Shown: positions 8,339 to 16,837 of the stretch, piece by piece
Layout: each line of letters begins with the position of its first letter
Position numbering within the stretch: position 1 is the first letter of the stretch
NCBI GenBank assembly: GCA_964388665.1
Contig: CAYMBJ010000027.1
Location: forward strand, 1-46,964
Reading direction: 5' to 3'
DNA from: CALCCV01 sp964388665
GTDB taxonomy: Bacteria; Bdellovibrionota; Bdellovibrionia; Bdellovibrionales; Bdellovibrionaceae
DNA: 46,964 nucleotides
Position numbers and translations under genes: made by a program
The notes under the pieces: generated by a model
Seen by the model: the letters and a program-made list of their open reading frames with translations, nothing else
What the model was told of the DNA's origin: nothing
Databases searched by the model: none

Positions 8339-9013
8339 ATGAGTAGCAGAACCATTATATTTGGTCTCGGTCAGGGCTTGGGTTTGGAAGTTTGGCGGCA
8401 AACTCCTGATTCTGAATTTCTCATTTTTCAACGAAAAGACCCCTTGAAAATTGAAACTGAGGCTACCGACAAGACAAAGCAACCTTTTAAAACTTCATGG
8501 GAAAAGTTGGACCTAAGCAAACCCACAGAGGTGGAATATGCCCTGAAACGCATCGAGCTTTTTGCACCCGATCGGTTGTGGTTTTTTGCAGGAGGCGGAC
8601 CTTTTGGCGGCTTTTGGCGAGGCCGCTGGGGTGCACATCAATGGGCCATTGATGTGAGTTTTTTTTCGCAACTGCGCATTCTTCATGACTTAGACCCAGA
8701 AAAGCGCCTGCAGATAATTTTTGTTTCTTCTTTGGTGGCAGATCAGCAAGACATGTTAGCGGCCAGCTACTCTGCCGCAAAAGCGGCTCTGAGCGCAAGC
8801 ATTCGCTCTGTGCAGGCTGAAGTAAAGGGTGACCCTGCTAAGAATATCGACATTCGCCTTTTTCGCCCGAGCTATTTTACCAATGGGATTTTGCCCCAAG
8901 GAAGCCCACCGCACCGCCTCGGTTTGACGCTAGACCCTAAAGACGTTGCAGGTAAATTTGTAAAATGGGCACTGAATTCTCGGTTCGTAAATACTAACTT
9001 TGCCTTGTCGTAA
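8339..9013 (+). CDS. short-chain dehydrogenase/reductase family protein
   Basis: 224 residues with a short Rossmann-type layout. The nucleotide loop is FGLGQGLG near the N-terminus (a variant of TGxxxGxG). IFVSSLVA supplies the conserved Ser, and YSAAK is the catalytic Tyr-x3-Lys motif. This suggests an NAD(P)-dependent oxidoreductase, but the N-terminal half is shorter and more divergent than classical members and no substrate can be inferred. Start: the ATG at 8339 lies eight bases after AAGAG; an upstream GTG at 8330 is a less likely alternative. It is divergent from the ferredoxin gene and 60 bases ahead of trxB, so it may be cotranscribed with trxB. Confidence 0.75.
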   Translation: MSSRTIIFGLGQGLGLEVWRQTPDSEFLIFQRKDPLKIETEATDKTKQPFKTSWEKLDLSKPTEVEYALKRIELFAPDRLWFFAGGGPFGGFWRGRWGAHQWAIDVSFFSQLRILHDLDPEKRLQIIFVSSLVADQQDMLAASYSAAKAALSASIRSVQAEVKGDPAKNIDIRLFRPSYFTNGILPQGSPPHRLGLTLDPKDVAGKFVKWALNSRFVNTNFALS

Positions 9014-9073
9014 ATTGTATGTGAATTTGCTCACTTCCGATCCGCATTATTGAGATAGAGAAAGAGAATTTGA

Positions 9074-10009
9074 ATGAGTGAAAACAAAATTGAAAACACA
9101 ATAATCATTGGTTCTGGACCCGCCGGACTTACTGCCGCTATATACACTGCGCGCGCCAATTTGAATCCCCTAATGATCGAGGGCGAAGAGGCCGGCGGAC
9201 AACTCATGATTACAACTGAAGTCGAAAACTATCCTGGGTTTGACCATGGTATCACGGGACCGGACCTGATCAGTGTCATGCGCAAACAGGCTGAACGGTT
9301 TGGGACGCGTTTTATCACAAGAAATGTCGACAGCATCGACGCCTCCGTAAGGCCTTTTAAAATCACAGTGGGCAAAGAAACTCATTTGGCAAAGTCAGTG
9401 ATCATTTCAACGGGAGCCAGTGCCAAGTGGATTGGTCTGCCGTCAGAAAAAAAATACATGAGCCGAGGAGTTTCAGCCTGTGCAACCTGTGATGGTGCAT
9501 TTTTCAAAAATGTCCCGGTGGCAGTGGTGGGTGGTGGCGACACCGCAATGGAAGAGGCCAACTTTTTGACTCGCTTTGCAAGCAAGGTATTTGTCATTCA
9601 TCGTCGCGATGAATTTCGTGCATCCAAAATTATGGCAGACAGGACTCTCAATAATCCTAAAATTGAAGTGATTTGGGACACCGCCGTCGACGAGATTCTC
9701 GGCAATGAAAAAATGGTCACCGGCGTTAAAATGCGAAATTTAAAAACCAACAAAACCTCTGAACTGGCTGTTGAAGGATTTTTTGTTGCTATCGGCCACA
9801 AACCAAATACAGACTTATTCAAAGGGATTTTGGATTTAGACGATAACGGATATATTATCACTCAACCAAATTCCACGTACACTAAGATTCCTGGCATTTT
9901 CGCAGCCGGAGATGTCCAAGATCATATCTATCGACAGGCGGTGACCGCAGCAGGAACCGGGTGCATGGCTGCAATTGATTGTGAAAGATGGTTAGAATCC
10001 CAAGAATAG
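9074..10009 (+). CDS. trxB: thioredoxin reductase
   Basis: Reduces thioredoxin with NADPH through FAD and a redox disulfide. In 311 residues it has the FAD-binding GSGPAGLTAAIY near the N-terminus, the active-site CATC (C136/C139) in SACATCDGAFF, the NADPH-binding GGGDTAMEEA, and the C-terminal FAD contact GIFAAGDVQD. Length and order match bacterial TrxB. A purine-rich GAGAAAGAG site precedes the ATG. The receiver-domain gene starts 18 bases after the stop and is probably cotranscribed. Supplies reducing power that DsbD can pass to the periplasm. Confidence 0.96.
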   Translation: MSENKIENTIIIGSGPAGLTAAIYTARANLNPLMIEGEEAGGQLMITTEVENYPGFDHGITGPDLISVMRKQAERFGTRFITRNVDSIDASVRPFKITVGKETHLAKSVIISTGASAKWIGLPSEKKYMSRGVSACATCDGAFFKNVPVAVVGGGDTAMEEANFLTRFASKVFVIHRRDEFRASKIMADRTLNNPKIEVIWDTAVDEILGNEKMVTGVKMRNLKTNKTSELAVEGFFVAIGHKPNTDLFKGILDLDDNGYIITQPNSTYTKIPGIFAAGDVQDHIYRQAVTAAGTGCMAAIDCERWLESQE

Positions 10010-10027
10010 GGGAAGCAAGGTGGCAGC

Positions 10028-10525
10028 ATGAAGGGCAAACGTATAAACACCAAGGACCTGGTTGATAAAATCGAAAAGGTCACTAAAGCTCGAATCGCCA
10101 AAGAAGATGTTGTCTCTTTAGATCATTTTCGAGATGCGAAAAAGAAGATGGACCCTTTGGTTCTTTTGGTCATCGAAGATGATGAAACTATGCGAGCCGT
10201 CCTAAAGCGCATCCTAGAACAGGAAGGATACGTCTTAAAATTGGCTGCAGACGCAACCGAGCTGTCCACTGTGCTAGACGGCACGCCCATTGACCTTATT
10301 TTGCTCGACATTGGCCTGCCCTGGATCAACGGCCTCGAACTGGCACAGATGCTCAAAGAGAATCGCGACCTAAAGAGCATTCCTCTGGTTTTTGTGTCAG
10401 CCAAATCTAGTGAATCAGAAATCCAACAGGCCTTTGACATTGGTGCGGATGAGTTCATCAAGAAACCATTTGATGTGGACAAACTGAAGAGCACCGTACG
10501 AACATTGCTTTCTTTGAAGGACTAG
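10028..10525 (+). CDS. single-domain response regulator (receiver only)
   Basis: A 165-residue protein made of a basic 40-residue leader and one receiver domain (about 43-163). Acidic pocket D51/D52, phospho-acceptor D94 in LLDIGLPWINGLEL, S124 and K146 (KKPFD) are all in place, so phosphorylation is expected. There is no output domain, as in CheY- or DivK-like proteins. The basic leader is unusual for CheY and could bind a partner. No histidine kinase lies in the window. The TAG stop (10523-10525) is part of the CTAG end of the inverted-repeat element that follows, so the C-terminus may have been set by that insertion. Confidence 0.85.
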   Translation: MKGKRINTKDLVDKIEKVTKARIAKEDVVSLDHFRDAKKKMDPLVLLVIEDDETMRAVLKRILEQEGYVLKLAADATELSTVLDGTPIDLILLDIGLPWINGLELAQMLKENRDLKSIPLVFVSAKSSESEIQQAFDIGADEFIKKPFDVDKLKSTVRTLLSLKD

Positions 10526-10716
10526 CCTCAACTCGACAATAATTTTTGAGGCAGAACGCACCAGAAGGCCCAAGGCGGCGGCGCCCACAGCTTTTGCCAG
10601 CCGAAGGCTTAGTTCCCCTAAGGTGAGGTTGGCAAAAGCGAGGACGTTGCCGGATTGGGCCTTCTGGTGTGAGCTTTAGCGTTTTTGGCCAAAAATTATT
10701 GTCGAGTTGAGGCTAG
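10522..10716. repeat. 195-bp nested inverted-repeat element with CTAG ends (MITE-like)
   Basis: The terminal arms are a perfect 26-bp inverted repeat (10522-10547 and 10691-10716). Inside are a perfect 14-bp pair (10559-10572 and 10656-10669), a 12-of-13 pair (10590-10602 and 10627-10639) and a small central hairpin (10608-10612 and 10618-10622). The single strand could therefore fold into one long rod. Each end is CTAG. No coding frame is seen inside. It may be a miniature mobile element or a large bidirectional transcription stop between two convergent genes. Confidence 0.85.
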
Positions 10717-10817
10717 TGCTTTGTCAGGAAAGTTTATTCGTTGTTGCTTCGTCGTCGCGGTATTATTCATACAGCTTCCTCCTCGCGTCTAGAAAAAACT
10801 TCCCTGACAAACACTAG
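10713..10817. repeat. 105-bp inverted-repeat element abutting the previous one, CTAG ends
   Basis: The left arm 10713-10735 and right arm 10796-10817 form an imperfect inverted repeat of about 22 bp (one or two mismatches and a one-base gap). It begins at the CTAG that ends the 195-bp element and finishes at another CTAG (10814-10817), which supplies the TAG stop of the reverse-strand PilZ gene. The interior (10736-10795) has no recognisable gene. Confidence 0.65.
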
Positions 10818-11557
10818 GGTAGCTTTTTTGCCTTCATCAATGCCTCTTGCGCTCGTTGATAGGCAGCGAACATATTTTCAAGTTTTGCAGTCATATCTTC
10901 GCCTGGCTCCACAAAGGATAGGCGGTGTGGATTTGTAATATCGCCAACAATTTTACCTTTAAAGAGAATTCTTGCGATCGCAGGATTTTTTTCTAATTTA
11001 TTTATAATGATCAACTCGAAGTGTCCCTGCAGAAGCTCAATTGGAACTGGCTCGTGGAGCAAAGTACCTGAGAGTGAAATATTTTCGGAATGTGTTTTAA
11101 AAATCTTTCCGCGGACGTCCATGATCAATATTTCTATCTTAAAATCATGACGTTCAGCTACGCGTCGCTCAATCTCTCTGGTGATTTTGATGGGTGGCGC
11201 CGCCTTGGCAGCCTTCATACTTTCTTTCAAATTGACGGCATGGAAATCTTGAAACCAATATCCATAATCAACCGTCTTTTGCTCATCGCGCTCGATCTTG
11301 GTGAAAAGGCCCCCATCACTCACTGCTTCCTTGAGACTTTGATCAATGACTTTTGGAAGTATAAAGGTATCTTCCTCTGGACTCAGGAAATCCATAAGAG
11401 GCATCCACTCTTTCCATCCGTCTGTCCATAGCAGCATCTGCTCAATCTGAGAAAAGGAGAGTCCACGCAGCAATTGCTTCATTTCAGCCTCAGTGAGAGG
11501 TTGAGTGCGTTTTTTTGTCGAAGCATCAATAAGGATCCAGAAATTGATTTTTTCCAT
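10814..11557 (-). CDS. PilZ-domain protein with N-terminal GYF_2-like domain
   Basis: Probable cyclic-di-GMP receptor. In the 247-residue form, residues about 5-55 (FWILIDASTKK to DGWKEWMPL) have the Trp and spacing pattern of the GYF_2 domain, a likely peptide-binding module. Residues about 128-225 carry the PilZ signature: RRVAER (R131, R132, R136) for the phosphate/guanine contact and NISLSG (159-164) for the second motif, so ligand binding is plausible. Start: the ATG at 11557 follows AGGA by nine bases; the longer frame opens with TTG. There is no membrane segment, so it is cytoplasmic. It could adjust motility or secretion, but nothing nearby tells which. The final codon and stop lie in the adjacent CTAG repeat. 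Confidence 0.8.
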   Translation of the reverse strand: MEKINFWILIDASTKKRTQPLTEAEMKQLLRGLSFSQIEQMLLWTDGWKEWMPLMDFLSPEEDTFILPKVIDQSLKEAVSDGGLFTKIERDEQKTVDYGYWFQDFHAVNLKESMKAAKAAPPIKITREIERRVAERHDFKIEILIMDVRGKIFKTHSENISLSGTLLHEPVPIELLQGHFELIIINKLEKNPAIARILFKGKIVGDITNPHRLSFVEPGEDMTAKLENMFAAYQRAQEALMKAKKLP

Positions 11558-11626
11558 TATTTCAATTCCTATCGACAATTGTGAAATTAAAATGAAGCTT
11601 CAATTTGGTAAAAATCGCCACCAGAC

Positions 11627-12592
11627 CTAGACCAAAATGCAGCAGGCCTCATGACCACCTATGTTTTTTCGCGCCGGAAACGCGGCACTACAGGCTTTGA
11701 TGGCCACAGGGCAGCGCGGATGAAAATGACAACCCTGGGGAGGAAAGATCGGGCTAGGAACATCTCCAGTCAAAATTGTTCTTTCTCGCGAAATTTTTGG
11801 ATCTGGTATCGGAATGGCTGATAACAATGCTTTTGTATACGGATGTAGCGGCGCCTGGTACAGTTGGGCGGCTGGCCCCATTTCGATGATCTTACCGAGG
11901 TACATCACGGCGACCCGGTCAGATACGTGACGAACAACATTGAGATCATGAGCAATAAAAATATATGTTAGACCCAGTCGACTTTGCAGGTCCATCAATA
12001 GATTGATGACCTGTCCCTGTATCGACACATCGAGCGCAGAAACAGGCTCATCACAGACGATAATCTCTGGATCCACCGCAAGTGCGCGTGCGATACCGAT
12101 GCGTTGCCTCTGACCTCCAGAGAATTCATGAGGATAGCGATTGAACGCCTCGGGCCGAAGTCCCACAGTTTCCATCAGGTACTGCACCTTCTCTGTACGA
12201 CTCTTGGGATCAGAGAATAGCTTTTGAATGATCATGGGCTCTTCAATAATTGAACCCACTGTCATCCGTGGATTGAGACTTGCCACGGGATCTTGAAATA
12301 TAATTTGCATCGACCTACGGAGAAGCCTCAACTCTTCACCACGAGTGTGAGTGATGTCTTTATTTTTATAAAGGATCTGCCCCGACGTCGGATCTAGTAA
12401 ACGAATGATGCAACGACCGAGGGTGCTTTTTCCACATCCAGATTCACCCACCACACCAAGAGTCTCGCCTTTTTTGACTTGAAAACTAACACCCTGAACC
12501 GCTTTGACGCTGGCCACTTCTTGGTGCAGAAAACCACCATGAATGGGAAAGCTTTTTACTAGGTCTCTCACTTCTAAAAGGACGTCACTCAT
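11627..12592 (-). CDS. oligopeptide/dipeptide ABC transporter ATP-binding protein (OppF/DppF-like)
   Basis: ATPase that powers peptide import through an OppBC- or DppBC-type permease. 321 residues with Walker A GESGCGKST, signature FSGGQRQRIG, Walker B IIVCDEP and the H-loop HDLNVVRH. The C-terminal family extension carries GCHFHPRCPVAIKAC, a Cys cluster of the type shown to hold a 4Fe-4S cluster in Dpp proteins. The gene overlaps the end of the upstream OppD-like ATPase by eight bases, so translation is probably coupled. No permease or binding protein lies in the window, so these two may serve permeases encoded elsewhere. Confidence 0.9.
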   Translation of the reverse strand: MSDVLLEVRDLVKSFPIHGGFLHQEVASVKAVQGVSFQVKKGETLGVVGESGCGKSTLGRCIIRLLDPTSGQILYKNKDITHTRGEELRLLRRSMQIIFQDPVASLNPRMTVGSIIEEPMIIQKLFSDPKSRTEKVQYLMETVGLRPEAFNRYPHEFSGGQRQRIGIARALAVDPEIIVCDEPVSALDVSIQGQVINLLMDLQSRLGLTYIFIAHDLNVVRHVSDRVAVMYLGKIIEMGPAAQLYQAPLHPYTKALLSAIPIPDPKISRERTILTGDVPSPIFPPQGCHFHPRCPVAIKACSAAFPARKNIGGHEACCILV

Positions 12593-13595
12593 TGGACATT
12601 GCTCCTGGCTGGTTCTCTAGTGGAAAATAACAAGAAACACGATGACTGCCACGAAGTTTGGTCTGCTGTGGATAAGAGTCGAAACAAGTCTTTTGCGCAT
12701 AAGAACAACGATCTGCAAATCGACATCCCTTGGGCAAATTCAGCAGCGAAGGCACCATTCCCTTTATCGTGGCCAGAGGATCATTTTTTGTCGATCGAAC
12801 GATCTCAGAGCCCCGCGGAACTGCATCAATGAGTCCTTTTGTATAAGGATGGCGCGGGCGATAGAAAATGTCTTCGACAGAACCGTACTCCACAATCTTA
12901 CCGGCATACATAACCATCACGTCATGGCACATCTCTGCCACCACACCGAGGTCATGAGTGATGAGAAGGACGCTGGCCTTTGTATCAGCCTGGAGTTTGC
13001 GAATGAGATCCAAAATCTGCGCTTGAATCGTTACATCCAATGCAGTCGTTGGCTCATCTGCAATCAATAGCTCCGGATCACAGCTCATTGCAATGGCAAT
13101 CATCACGCGCTGGCGCATACCGCCTGAAAGCTGATGCGGAAAATCGTGATAGCGCTTTTCTGGAGCAGGTATTCCGACTTTTCGAAGAATCTCTATGGAT
13201 CGACTTTGCACTTCGGCAGAGGTCAATCCTTGCATATGGACGCGAATGGCCTCATCAATTTGATTGCCTATGGTGAATACAGGATTCAATGAAGTCATGG
13301 GCTCTTGAAAAATCATCGATATTTTGCCGCCACGAATGCTGCGCATCTCCGGCTCCGATAAATCCAAAAGATTCTTGCCATGAAACAGCACTTGGCCAGA
13401 GCGAATTCGGCCTGGCTTTTGAATAAGACGCAGCACCGAAAGCGAGGTCACGGATTTTCCACACCCTGACTCACCAACAATTCCTAAAACCTTGCCCTTT
13501 TCCACAACAAAACTCACATCTTCGACGGCAAAAAACGACCCCTCGTCAGTGGTAAACTCTGTGTGCAAATTTTTTACTTCCAAAAGCGGATCCAT
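12585..13595 (-). CDS. oligopeptide/dipeptide ABC transporter ATP-binding protein (OppD/DppD-like)
   Basis: Partner ATPase of the OppF-like protein downstream. 336 residues with Walker A GESGCGKS, signature LSGGMRQR, Walker B LLIADEPTTALD and H-loop HDLGVVAE. The C-terminal oligopeptide-transporter domain has Cys at GCRFADRCSYAQKTC, as in the partner. It is the first gene of a two-gene unit transcribed from the divergent region shared with the O-methyltransferase gene. For a peptide-consuming predator, peptide uptake would be an obvious use, but that is inference. Confidence 0.9.
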   Translation of the reverse strand: MDPLLEVKNLHTEFTTDEGSFFAVEDVSFVVEKGKVLGIVGESGCGKSVTSLSVLRLIQKPGRIRSGQVLFHGKNLLDLSEPEMRSIRGGKISMIFQEPMTSLNPVFTIGNQIDEAIRVHMQGLTSAEVQSRSIEILRKVGIPAPEKRYHDFPHQLSGGMRQRVMIAIAMSCDPELLIADEPTTALDVTIQAQILDLIRKLQADTKASVLLITHDLGVVAEMCHDVMVMYAGKIVEYGSVEDIFYRPRHPYTKGLIDAVPRGSEIVRSTKNDPLATIKGMVPSLLNLPKGCRFADRCSYAQKTCFDSYPQQTKLRGSHRVSCYFPLENQPGAMSNE

Positions 13596-13622
13596 CTATT
13601 GCCCCCATCGGCGTATAGGCTC

Positions 13623-13634
13623 ATACTTAAGTAT
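13623..13634. promoter_or_regulatory. 12-bp perfect palindrome in a divergent promoter region
   Basis: ATACTTAAGTAT reads the same on both strands. It sits in the 109-bp gap between the divergent OppD-like and O-methyltransferase genes, where a dimeric regulator could control both. No protein can be named. Confidence 0.3.
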
Positions 13635-13704
13635 ATTGAGGCAGCTCTACAGAATAATTGTACCGACAAGAAACTGAGGGCGCAAGTAAGGGAAACACGA
13701 AAGC

Positions 13705-14421
13705 ATGCGTGAAGTTGATCTCGACCTAAGAGCAAAATACTTACAGCAACTCTTCTGTAGTTCACTTGGTGAGGCAAAACTGCAGGCGTTGTCTAATGCT
13801 GCAAGCATTCAAAAAGATCGCATTTCAATTTCTCCCTACGAAGGGCACCTGATCTCCTTTTTGCTGCAAATGATTGCCCCAAAGAGAGTCATAGAGTTTG
13901 GCACATTGACAGGACATTCCGCACTCTGGATCATCGAAAGCCTTGCCAAATGCCACCAACGATTGAAGGCAAAAGCAAACGGAACTGAAACTTCCGTACC
14001 CGATCCCGAATTTTGGAGCATCGAAAAACTTCCGCAGCATTATGAGCTTGCCAAGTCAATACTGACCGATGCCGCAAGTCAAAAGAAGGTAAATCTGGAA
14101 CTGCGACTAGGGGATGCCACAGAGATTTTTGACGAAATTGAAAATACGGGTCCATTTTGTGCGGTATTTATTGATGCAAACAAGGCTCAATATCTCAACT
14201 ATTTGGCCTTTGCAGAAAGAGCATTGCGTCCCGGTGGCCTGCTGATTGCTGACAATGTGTTTTTAGCAAATTCCGTTTATGATGACAGCGCCGAGGGACC
14301 CTTTTCAAAAAAACAAATTGAAGTGATGAGAAAATTCAATCGCAAAATCGCCAGTAGTGCCAAATTCAATTCAGTGATCTTACCAACGACCGAAGGTCTG
14401 ATGGTTGCACAACTAAATTAG
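13705..14421 (+). CDS. class I SAM-dependent O-methyltransferase (COMT/CCoAOMT-like)
   Basis: Transfers methyl from S-adenosylmethionine to a hydroxyl of a small catechol-like or similar substrate. Of 238 residues, the SAM loop is EFGTLTGHSALWI (family form EIGTxTGYS), the acidic ribose contact follows in the next strand, FIDANKAQYLNYL matches the metal-binding FIDADKxxYxxY motif (Asp, Asn), and ADNVF matches the DNVL motif. All metal and SAM positions are therefore occupied. The 31-residue insert after GHSALWI (about residues 79-110) is longer than usual. The flavoprotein gene begins 38 bases later and may be cotranscribed. Confidence 0.85.
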   Translation: MREVDLDLRAKYLQQLFCSSLGEAKLQALSNAASIQKDRISISPYEGHLISFLLQMIAPKRVIEFGTLTGHSALWIIESLAKCHQRLKAKANGTETSVPDPEFWSIEKLPQHYELAKSILTDAASQKKVNLELRLGDATEIFDEIENTGPFCAVFIDANKAQYLNYLAFAERALRPGGLLIADNVFLANSVYDDSAEGPFSKKQIEVMRKFNRKIASSAKFNSVILPTTEGLMVAQLN

Positions 14422-14459
14422 AGTCCAATCAAAAAGGTTCAAACAAAAAGGAAGATGCT

Positions 14460-15446
14460 TTGATAAAAACACAATTGACGGAAATGCTAGGAATCGAATT
14501 ACCCATCTTTGCTGCACCCATGTTTTTGGTCAGCAACGAAGATCTCGTTGTGGCCGCCTCAGATGCGGGAGGGGTCGGATTTTTTCCTTCCCTCAATTTT
14601 CGCCCGATTTCTGCATACGAAAAAGCCCTCAAAGATATCAAAGGCCGCACAAAAAAACCAATTGGGGTGAACATCATCGTCAACAAGTCCAATGTTCGAC
14701 AAAAGGATGACCTGCGAATAGCTCTCGAAAACGGAGTGGAATGCTTTATCACTTCGCTGGGAAGTCCAAAAGAGGTGATTCGCCAGGCTCATCAAAATGG
14801 CGCCAAGGTGTTTTGCGATGTCACCAATCTCGAGCATGCACTCAAAGTTCAAGACATGGGAGCTGATGGTGTGATCGCCGTAGCCAGTGGCGCTGGCGGC
14901 CATGCCGGTCCAGTTTCGGCACTTGTCCTTATTCCATGGCTAAAAGAAAAGCTATCGATTCCGATCATCGCCGCGGGTGGAATCTCGCATGGGTCGCAAG
15001 TCACCGCCGCACTTGCACTCGGCGCAGCCGGCGTGAGCATCGGGACCCGCTTCATTGCCAGCCGCGAAGCGACCGTTACAGAGGATTACAAAAATGCTGT
15101 GGTTGAGGCCTCTCCGGAGGAGATTGTTCTCACCTCTCGAGTTTCAGGCACACCGGCAGCTGTTATCGACACCAAATACGTTCGCAAAATGGGACTTGAA
15201 TTGCCCTGGTACATCAAGACTTTAAAAAACAATTCAGCCACCAAAAAATTTGTAGTTCCACTCATTCATTTGGCGGGCATGAAAACACTAGAAAAGTCCG
15301 CACTCAAACCCAGTTGGAAAAATGTCTGGAGTGCTGGCCAATCTGTTGGACTCATTCACGAGATTCTTTCTACCAAAGAGATATTCGCAAAACTAACTGA
15401 CGAAATGCGCGCAGCCAAAGATAACCTCGTTAAGATTGGCCTTTGA
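14460..15446 (+). CDS. nitronate monooxygenase / 2-nitropropane dioxygenase family flavoprotein
   Basis: FMN-dependent TIM-barrel enzyme of 328 residues. Family marks are PIFAAPMFLVS at the N-terminus, SDAGGVGFF, KPIGVNIIV, the FMN/active-site loop ASGAGGHAGP with the usual His, and the phosphate-binding segment AAGGISHGSQVTAALALGAAGVSIGTRF. It detoxifies alkyl nitronates in some species; a FabK-type enoyl-ACP reductase is the main alternative because the two families look alike. The start is a TTG at 14460 preceded by AAGGAAG; the ATG at 14454 is out of frame and closes at once. Likely in one unit with the methyltransferase. Confidence 0.85.
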   Translation: MIKTQLTEMLGIELPIFAAPMFLVSNEDLVVAASDAGGVGFFPSLNFRPISAYEKALKDIKGRTKKPIGVNIIVNKSNVRQKDDLRIALENGVECFITSLGSPKEVIRQAHQNGAKVFCDVTNLEHALKVQDMGADGVIAVASGAGGHAGPVSALVLIPWLKEKLSIPIIAAGGISHGSQVTAALALGAAGVSIGTRFIASREATVTEDYKNAVVEASPEEIVLTSRVSGTPAAVIDTKYVRKMGLELPWYIKTLKNNSATKKFVVPLIHLAGMKTLEKSALKPSWKNVWSAGQSVGLIHEILSTKEIFAKLTDEMRAAKDNLVKIGL

Positions 15447-15548
15447 GTTGCCGCTCTTGCGCCACTTCAGTAGAAATTGCAGACGACAACAAAGCCATAG
15501 GCCCATCTGGCTATGATGGCCCCAGAAGGAAACCTCGGTGATCTGCCG

Positions 15549-16454
15549 CTATACACGGTTAAGAAAGAGAAAGCTCCATTTGTCGACCACGGGAACAAAC
15601 AAAAAGATGAGCATGCTAAAATTTGTCCAGAGAAAAAAGCCAAGCCAATGCTTGTTGGCATTGCTCTTCAAAAAAACGATCATCTCGTACATGACCTTGA
15701 TGGCAAAGGGCACTGTTAGCAAAATGTAAAACCAACTGGAATGAAAAAACATAGGGGTTGCAAGCGCAACTCCACAATAGGCAAAGGTGTACAGTCCCGT
15801 TTGATAGAGGGTCTTTTTCAAGCCTAAGGCCACAGGCAAAGTCGGAATTTCGCCGCTGCGGTAGTCATCCTTATACTTGATCGCCAAGGCCCAAAAGTGG
15901 GGCATTTGCCACAAGAACATGATCAAAAATAAAAAAACACTGGGAGCACTAAAAATTTCGGTCGAATGAACTGCAAAACCAATGGTCACCGGCAAGGCTC
16001 CAGGTATGGCTCCAGGTATGGCTGCATAGATCCATTTGCGCTTCCACCAAAGTGTATAAAAGCCATTGTAAAGAACAACACTCAGGAGCCCCAACCAGGC
16101 TGACAATGCACTCACATAATTTAGGAGCACAAAACCAACCACGATGAAGGCCAGTGAAAGAATGAGTCCAACCCGTGGAGAAATTGAACCTGTCGCGATG
16201 GGCCGTTTTGCAGTTCGCGCCATCATCCGATCTGTTTTGTATTCCTGAACTTGATTGAGAGCCAAACTCCCCGAACTGATAAAGTAGAGGCCAAACAAGA
16301 AAAACAGAAATTCACTCAACAAAAATGCAGCTTCCACTGCAAAGCTGGTCATGTATCCCGCGATTCCACTCAATAGGACAAAAATAACGATGCCAAATTT
16401 AGTGAGATCAGCAAATGCTTTCATTGGCTGAACGTCTAGCATAGACAAGCCCAC
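15549..16454 (-). CDS. ctaB: protoheme IX farnesyltransferase (heme O synthase)
   Basis: Attaches a farnesyl group to heme B to make heme O, the precursor of the heme A used by the oxidase encoded just upstream. 301 residues, UbiA fold with about eight or nine membrane helices. The first prenyl-phosphate-binding Asp motif is NQVQEYKTDRMMARTAKRP, followed by PGALP, and the second motif is in IKYKDDYRSGEIPTLP. Both match the CyoE/CtaB family. The start is uncertain: GTG at 16454 gives 301 residues and an ATG at 16442 gives 297, neither with a clear Shine-Dalgarno. Last gene of the cox cluster, 40 bases after coxD. No ctaA (heme A synthase) lies in the window. Confidence 0.92.
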   Translation of the reverse strand: MGLSMLDVQPMKAFADLTKFGIVIFVLLSGIAGYMTSFAVEAAFLLSEFLFFLFGLYFISSGSLALNQVQEYKTDRMMARTAKRPIATGSISPRVGLILSLAFIVVGFVLLNYVSALSAWLGLLSVVLYNGFYTLWWKRKWIYAAIPGAIPGALPVTIGFAVHSTEIFSAPSVFLFLIMFLWQMPHFWALAIKYKDDYRSGEIPTLPVALGLKKTLYQTGLYTFAYCGVALATPMFFHSSWFYILLTVPFAIKVMYEMIVFLKSNANKHWLGFFLWTNFSMLIFLFVPVVDKWSFLFLNRV

Positions 16455-16494
16455 AAAGGGAGCTAATTCAGGTCAATCTTGAATCGAAGTTGTA

Positions 16495-16806
16495 TTAGTT
16501 AAGCGTGCTGGTTTCGATGACCCGGGTATTGATATCCAAGGCACAAAAGAAAATCAGTACCATCAAAAAGAAAAAGCCCGTGGCAAAAATGATTTTGTTT
16601 TCCGGCTTGTCTTCCCGCAAATGCATAAATACTGACATCACAAAAAATGCTTTGGCACCAGCAATTACAAAAGCCACAGGCCCCGCCCAGGCACCCAAAG
16701 CCAAGCGACTGGTAAACACCGTCAGGGCAGTGAGTGTAAACAAAATCAAAAGTACTTTCGTGTACTCTTTAAATGCGCCAGCATGGTCATGAGAGTTTCC
16801 CGCCAT
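16495..16806 (-). CDS. coxD: cytochrome c oxidase subunit IV (prokaryotic type)
   Basis: A small inner-membrane subunit of 103 residues with three helices (about 17-33, 43-60 and 73-90) and the characteristic segment GAKAFFVMSVFMHLR between helices 2 and 3, as in the prokaryotic COX4 family. It helps stabilise the oxidase and has no metal ligand. It follows coxC by 31 bases with an AAGGAG site before the ATG, within one operon. Confidence 0.9.
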   Translation of the reverse strand: MAGNSHDHAGAFKEYTKVLLILFTLTALTVFTSRLALGAWAGPVAFVIAGAKAFFVMSVFMHLREDKPENKIIFATGFFFLMVLIFFCALDINTRVIETSTLN

Positions 16807-16837
16807 GATGATTTCTCCTTGTCAGGTTAAAAAAATT

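Noticed and set aside
15447..15548. Imperfect stem CATAGGCC/GGCTATG as a terminator between NMO and ctaB
   Set aside because: Mismatched stem and no T-run on either strand.
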